The notes beneath the pieces are model-generated. The model did no database searches, was not told the DNA's origin, and saw nothing but the letters and a program-made list of their open reading frames with translations. A stretch of DNA of 7,626 nucleotides, from NCBI GenBank assembly GCA_014380545.1, contig JACMJP010000115.1, forward strand, positions 1-7,626, read 5' to 3'. Below are positions 4,602-7,626 of the stretch, piece by piece (positions within the stretch are counted from its first letter, which is position 1; every line of letters starts with the position of its first letter). The translations under genes and the position numbers were made by a program. This DNA comes from Chitinophagales bacterium (GTDB taxonomy: Bacteria > Bacteroidota > Bacteroidia > Chitinophagales > BACL12).

Positions 4602-5522
4602 ATGAAAATAATTTTAGGCCTATGCATGGGTATCTTCTTAATAACATCCTGCGCAACAAAAAAAGAAAAAACCGAAACAGAAAAATTATATATCGTTACC
4701 ACTACAGGTATGATTGGAGATGCTGTTGAAAATATTGTTGGCGATAAAGCAACAGTAGTTTCGCTGATGGGTCCGGGGGTTGATCCGCACTTATATAAAG
4801 CAACTCAGGGGGATTTAACAGAATTGCGCAGGGCAGATATTATTATTTATAACGGCTTACATTTAGAAGGAAAAATGCAGGAGATATTTGATGAACTTGC
4901 AAAAGAAAAAAAAGTATTTGCGGTTGCAGATGGAATTGATCATTCAAAATACAGGGATGTTACAATAGTTTCAGGAACAGCTACACATGACCCGCATTTG
5001 TGGTTTGATGTATTGCTTTGGAGTGAAGGAATAAATTACATCGGAGGAAAAATAGCTGAAGTTGATCTAAAAAATACGGAAACTTATAAAAACAATACGC
5101 ATGCATACACAGAAAAATTAAAACTGTTAGATGCCGAAGTGAAAGAAAAACTAAATACAATACCTGCTGAAAATAGAATATTGATCACCTCTCATGATGC
5201 TTTTGGATATTTTGGAAGGGCGTATGGAATAAAAGTAATAGGGCTCCAGGGAATTTCTACTGCCGCCGAGTTTGGATTAAAAGATATTACAGATATGGTT
5301 GATCTTATTATTCAGGATAAAATAAAAGCTGTATTTGTGGAAAGCAGTGTAAGTGAAAAATCAATACAGGCTGTTGCAGAAGGATGTAAAGAAAATGGTC
5401 ATGCAATAAAAATAGGCGGCACATTATATAGTGATGCAATGGGAAATAAAAATACAGCTGATGGAAATTATATCGGAATGGTAACGCATAATGTAAATGT
5501 GATTGTAGATGCGTTGAAATAA
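4602..5522 (+). CDS. Metal ABC transporter substrate-binding lipoprotein (TroA/ZnuA family)
   Basis: This protein captures Mn2+ or Zn2+ in the periplasm and delivers it to the ABC-3 permease encoded downstream. The 306-residue product has a lipoprotein signal, MKIILGLCMGIFLITSC, with acylated Cys17; the ATG at residue 9 would destroy this signal. The cluster A-1 binding protein landmarks follow: MGPGVDPHLYKAT (56-68), DPHLWFD (130-136), ITSHDAFGYFGR (195-206), LQGISTAAE (215-223) and LYSDAMG (275-281). The predicted metal ligands are His63, His132, His198 and Asp278, a three-His/one-Asp set as in TroA. PsaA/MtsA-type manganese binders have Glu at the third position. The His-rich loop of many ZnuA proteins is absent. 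Manganese, zinc or both are possible; the MntR-like operator tilts towards manganese. It is first in the operon, with the ATPase gene 60 bp behind. Confidence 0.93.
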   Translation: MKIILGLCMGIFLITSCATKKEKTETEKLYIVTTTGMIGDAVENIVGDKATVVSLMGPGVDPHLYKATQGDLTELRRADIIIYNGLHLEGKMQEIFDELAKEKKVFAVADGIDHSKYRDVTIVSGTATHDPHLWFDVLLWSEGINYIGGKIAEVDLKNTETYKNNTHAYTEKLKLLDAEVKEKLNTIPAENRILITSHDAFGYFGRAYGIKVIGLQGISTAAEFGLKDITDMVDLIIQDKIKAVFVESSVSEKSIQAVAEGCKENGHAIKIGGTLYSDAMGNKNTADGNYIGMVTHNVNVIVDALK

Positions 5523-5553
5523 GATTTCACTTAATCAATTTGGAGTTGTAAGC

Positions 5554-5563
5554 CCGCATGCGG
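5554..5563. repeat. Perfect 10-bp palindrome between binding-protein and ATPase genes
   Basis: CCGCATGCGG is fully self-complementary and GC-rich within a very AT-rich 60-bp gap, 19 bp before the ATPase start codon. It is too tight to form a strong RNA hairpin. It could be a protein-binding site or part of a small dispersed repeat. No promoter box or U-tract is attached. Confidence 0.4.
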
Positions 5564-5582
5564 TTATAAAAAATTAAAATAA

Positions 5583-6374
5583 ATGAATTCAGAAATAAAT
5601 AATCCGGTAATAGAAGTACATGACCTAACGGTATCATACAATAAAAAACCTGCCATATGGGATATTGATTTTATGATACCTGAAGGAAAATTAGTTGGAA
5701 TAATTGGTCCGAATGGAGCTGGTAAATCCACTTTAATTAAGGCAATGATGGAACTCATTCCGCACGATAGCGGCTATGTAAAATTATTTAATCAGGAGCT
5801 TGATAATGTACGGGATAAAATTGCTTATGTTCCGCAAAGGGGATCTGTTGACTGGGATTTTCCTGCAAGTGTTCTTGATATTGTACTCATGGGGCGCTAT
5901 GGCAAAAGAGGAATTTTTAATCGCCTGAAAAATGAAGATAAAAAAATTGCGATGCAATGTTTGGAGAAAGTCGGTATGCAGCAATTTATTAACCGGCAGA
6001 TTTCGCAATTAAGCGGCGGGCAACAGCAAAGAGTTTTTATTGCAAGAAGTTTAGCGCAGGAAGCTGATTTATATTTCATGGATGAACCGTTTGCAGGTAT
6101 TGATGCAACAACTGAAAAAACAATTTTTGATCTTTTATTAAATATGCGCAGTGAAGGAAAAACAATTCTTGTTGTACATCATGATCTGCAAAGCGCATAC
6201 GAATATTTCGACTGGATCATTTTATTAAATACACAACTTATAGCAGCCGGCCCGAAAGAAGAAATTTTTGTTCCGGAATATTTACAAAAAACATATGGTG
6301 GAAAATTATCCTTATTAATGAATGTCGGGCAATTACTGAGCGAAATGGAAGCACCGTTGAGAGAGAGGAAATAA
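5583..6374 (+). CDS. Metal ABC transporter ATP-binding protein (TroB/MntA/ZnuC family)
   Basis: This is the cytoplasmic ATPase that powers metal import through the ABC-3 permease. The 263-residue product contains, in order, Walker A GPNGAGKST (42-50), the Q-loop VPQRGSVDWDFP (83-94), the signature LSGGQQQR (143-150), Walker B LYFMDEP (163-169) with catalytic Glu168, the D-loop AGID (171-174) and the H-loop VVHHD with His200. The SVDWDFP segment after the Q-loop is characteristic of the Mn/Zn/Fe importers of this family. It follows the binding-protein gene by 60 bp and precedes the outer-membrane protein gene by 27 bp, without promoter or terminator signals, which supports a single operon. All catalytic residues are present. 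Confidence 0.95.
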   Translation: MNSEINNPVIEVHDLTVSYNKKPAIWDIDFMIPEGKLVGIIGPNGAGKSTLIKAMMELIPHDSGYVKLFNQELDNVRDKIAYVPQRGSVDWDFPASVLDIVLMGRYGKRGIFNRLKNEDKKIAMQCLEKVGMQQFINRQISQLSGGQQQRVFIARSLAQEADLYFMDEPFAGIDATTEKTIFDLLLNMRSEGKTILVVHHDLQSAYEYFDWIILLNTQLIAAGPKEEIFVPEYLQKTYGGKLSLLMNVGQLLSEMEAPLRERK

Positions 6375-6401
6375 ATGTGCAAATAAAAAAATTATATTAA
6401 A

Positions 6402-7157
6402 ATGAAAAAGAATAAACCACTGCTTATCATATTCATATTTATTGTTCAAAATGTTTTTGGGCAGATAGAACCAATTATTACTGATCGTCCTGATCAAACC
6501 GAAAGTGCTGCATTAGTGCCGAAAGGATATTTTCAGGGGGAGCATGGCTTCGCAATTAATTTTAATAATATAGCTAACGAATACTCTGTATTATCCTCAT
6601 TGATTCGTTTTGGCATCAATAATAATTTTGAACTCCGCCTTGTAATAGACCCGCAAATAATTGCAACAGAAGTTGAAAATATTTCAGGTATAAACCCAGT
6701 TTCAATAGGCTTAAAAACGAAATTAATCGAAAATGATATTATACAATTATCACTCATAACACATCTTCAATTTTCAAAAATTGCTACAGAGGATTTTAAA
6801 TCCAATTATAATGCTATAGCAACAAGGTTAACGGCTGCGCACACTCTGACAGATTTCCTTGGTATTGGTTATAACATTGGTGTGGAATGGGATGGATTCA
6901 CAGGGGCACCTTATTATATTTATACATTTACAAGCGGTTTTGCCTTGGGTGAAAAATTTGGTGCTTTCATTGAACTGTTTGGAAATTTTAATGAAAGCTT
7001 CAGCGAAAATTTTGCAGATGCAGGATTTACATTTCAACCGACAAATAATTTTCAATTTGATATTTCAGCCGGAACAAATATAAATTTTGACATAGCAGAT
7101 TATTTCGCATCAGTTGGTTTTTCGTACCGTTTTAATTGCACAAAAGAAAATGGATAA
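6402..7157 (+). CDS. Outer-membrane 'transporter' protein inside the metal ABC operon
   Basis: The 251-residue product has a signal peptide (MKKNKPLLIIFIFIVQNVFG, cleaved before Gln21). The mature N-terminus carries PIITDRPDQTES (24-35), the hallmark start of the Phenol_MetA_deg-like 'transporter' family of outer-membrane beta-barrels (compare Pfam PF13557). The rest alternates short strands and turns, such as FELRLVIDPQ, PVSIGLKTKLI, LGIGYNIGVEW and KFGAFIELFGNF, and ends in VGFSYRF, a typical last strand with terminal Phe. A short extra tail, NCTKENG, follows. The gene lies 27 bp behind the ATPase gene and overlaps the permease gene by 8 nt, implying shared transcription and coupled translation. 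Its place in the operon suggests passage of the metal, or of a metal complex, across the outer membrane. An analogous role is known for the unrelated MnoP channel of Bradyrhizobium. Specific function is inferred only from context. Confidence 0.8.
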   Translation: MKKNKPLLIIFIFIVQNVFGQIEPIITDRPDQTESAALVPKGYFQGEHGFAINFNNIANEYSVLSSLIRFGINNNFELRLVIDPQIIATEVENISGINPVSIGLKTKLIENDIIQLSLITHLQFSKIATEDFKSNYNAIATRLTAAHTLTDFLGIGYNIGVEWDGFTGAPYYIYTFTSGFALGEKFGAFIELFGNFNESFSENFADAGFTFQPTNNFQFDISAGTNINFDIADYFASVGFSYRFNCTKENG

Positions 7158-7626
7158 TTTCATTCAATTCATAACATTACAGGATCCTAATGTACGATTC
7201 GTTGTTTTCGGAATGATACTCATGGGTATTGGTTCAGCAACCATCGGAACATTCGCTTTCTTACGAAAAAGAAGTTTAACGGGTGATGCAATTGCACATT
7301 CTGTTTTGCCGGGCATCTGTTTAGCTTTTATGATATTCGATACAAGAAACTTATGGGTATTGTTAGGTGGTGCATTTGTTACAGGTTGGCTTTCTATTAT
7401 TTTTGTTGACCTCATCACAAAAAAATCTAAGCTAAAATCTGATGCGGCTATTGGAATTACGCTGTCTGTATTTTTTGGTGTAGGAATTTTATTATTGACA
7501 TATATACAACAAACAGGAAACGCTTCACAAAGCGGATTAAATAATTTTTTATTCGGCAAAGCAGCGGCGATGTCGCCTGATGATATCAAAACGATGGGGA
7601 TTGTTAGCTTCATTTTAATTGTTGCA
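7150..7626 (+). CDS. Metal ABC transporter permease (ABC-3 family), 3' end beyond the window
   Basis: The frame is open from ATG 7150 to the window edge, giving the first 159 residues; complete relatives are usually 270-300 or more. It is the membrane channel subunit paired with the binding protein and ATPase encoded upstream. ABC-3 family landmarks are LRKRSLTGDAIAHSVLPG (38-55), SDAAIGITLSVFFGVGIL (97-114) and GLNNFLFGKAAAM (129-141). Hydrophobic membrane segments fall at about 17-37, 52-64, 68-89, 100-118 and 148-159. Its start codon lies within the last codons of the outer-membrane protein gene (8-nt overlap, different frame), which suggests translational coupling. The minus-strand open frame across this region is only a shadow. 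Confidence 0.93.
   Translation, partial: MDNFIQFITLQDPNVRFVVFGMILMGIGSATIGTFAFLRKRSLTGDAIAHSVLPGICLAFMIFDTRNLWVLLGGAFVTGWLSIIFVDLITKKSKLKSDAAIGITLSVFFGVGILLLTYIQQTGNASQSGLNNFLFGKAAAMSPDDIKTMGIVSFILIVA

Noticed and set aside
7164..7613. 149-codon minus-strand open frame at the right end
   Set aside because: It lies opposite a clear ABC-3 permease coding region with family motifs.

Overview
The window looks like chromosomal DNA from a member of the Bacteroidota. It is AT-rich. Several genes are preceded by exact or near matches to the Bacteroidota -7 promoter element TAnnTTTG, and recognisable Shine-Dalgarno sequences are absent, with A-rich tracts before the start codons instead. The encoded proteins also fit: signal peptides ending in FSQ or FAQ, a lipoprotein with acidic residues after its cysteine, small outer-membrane beta-barrel proteins, and an SmpB of the usual form. 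The organism cannot be named more precisely. No mobile element, CRISPR array, tRNA or rRNA is visible.

Layout. Positions 1-98 hold a hairpin terminator and a stray promoter-like box. A secreted alpha/beta-hydrolase-fold protein (99-965, minus) has lost its catalytic residues. It is divergent from pcm (1165-1821, plus), with a 37-bp dyad between them. Next come a predicted outer-membrane beta-barrel protein (1973-2791), with an operator-like palindrome at its promoter and a strong terminator behind it, and a lipoprotein of unknown function (2957-3547). The lipoprotein gene converges on smpB (3562-4020, minus), and its terminator appears to lie inside the 3' end of smpB. Upstream of smpB on the same strand is a hotdog-fold thioesterase resembling FlK (4112-4504). 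The 91-bp gap between these two genes is largely made of two different 7-bp-period repeat arrays.

The last 3 kb is one plus-strand operon for high-affinity import of a divalent metal, manganese or zinc. It encodes a lipoprotein-type TroA-like binding protein (4602-5522), an ABC ATPase (5583-6374), an outer-membrane protein of the Phenol_MetA_deg-like 'transporter' family (6402-7157), and an ABC-3 family permease (7150 to the window end, truncated by the edge). The first promoter of the operon is covered by a 20-bp inverted repeat of the DtxR/MntR type, which implies repression when metal is plentiful.

The most interesting feature is the outer-membrane protein placed inside this ABC operon and overlapping the permease gene by 8 nt. 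The cluster may therefore encode a complete two-membrane metal uptake route. Other points worth following are the pseudo-hydrolase, the heptad repeats next to a TTG-started smpB, the FlK-like catalytic triad, and the dyads at the pcm and beta-barrel promoters.
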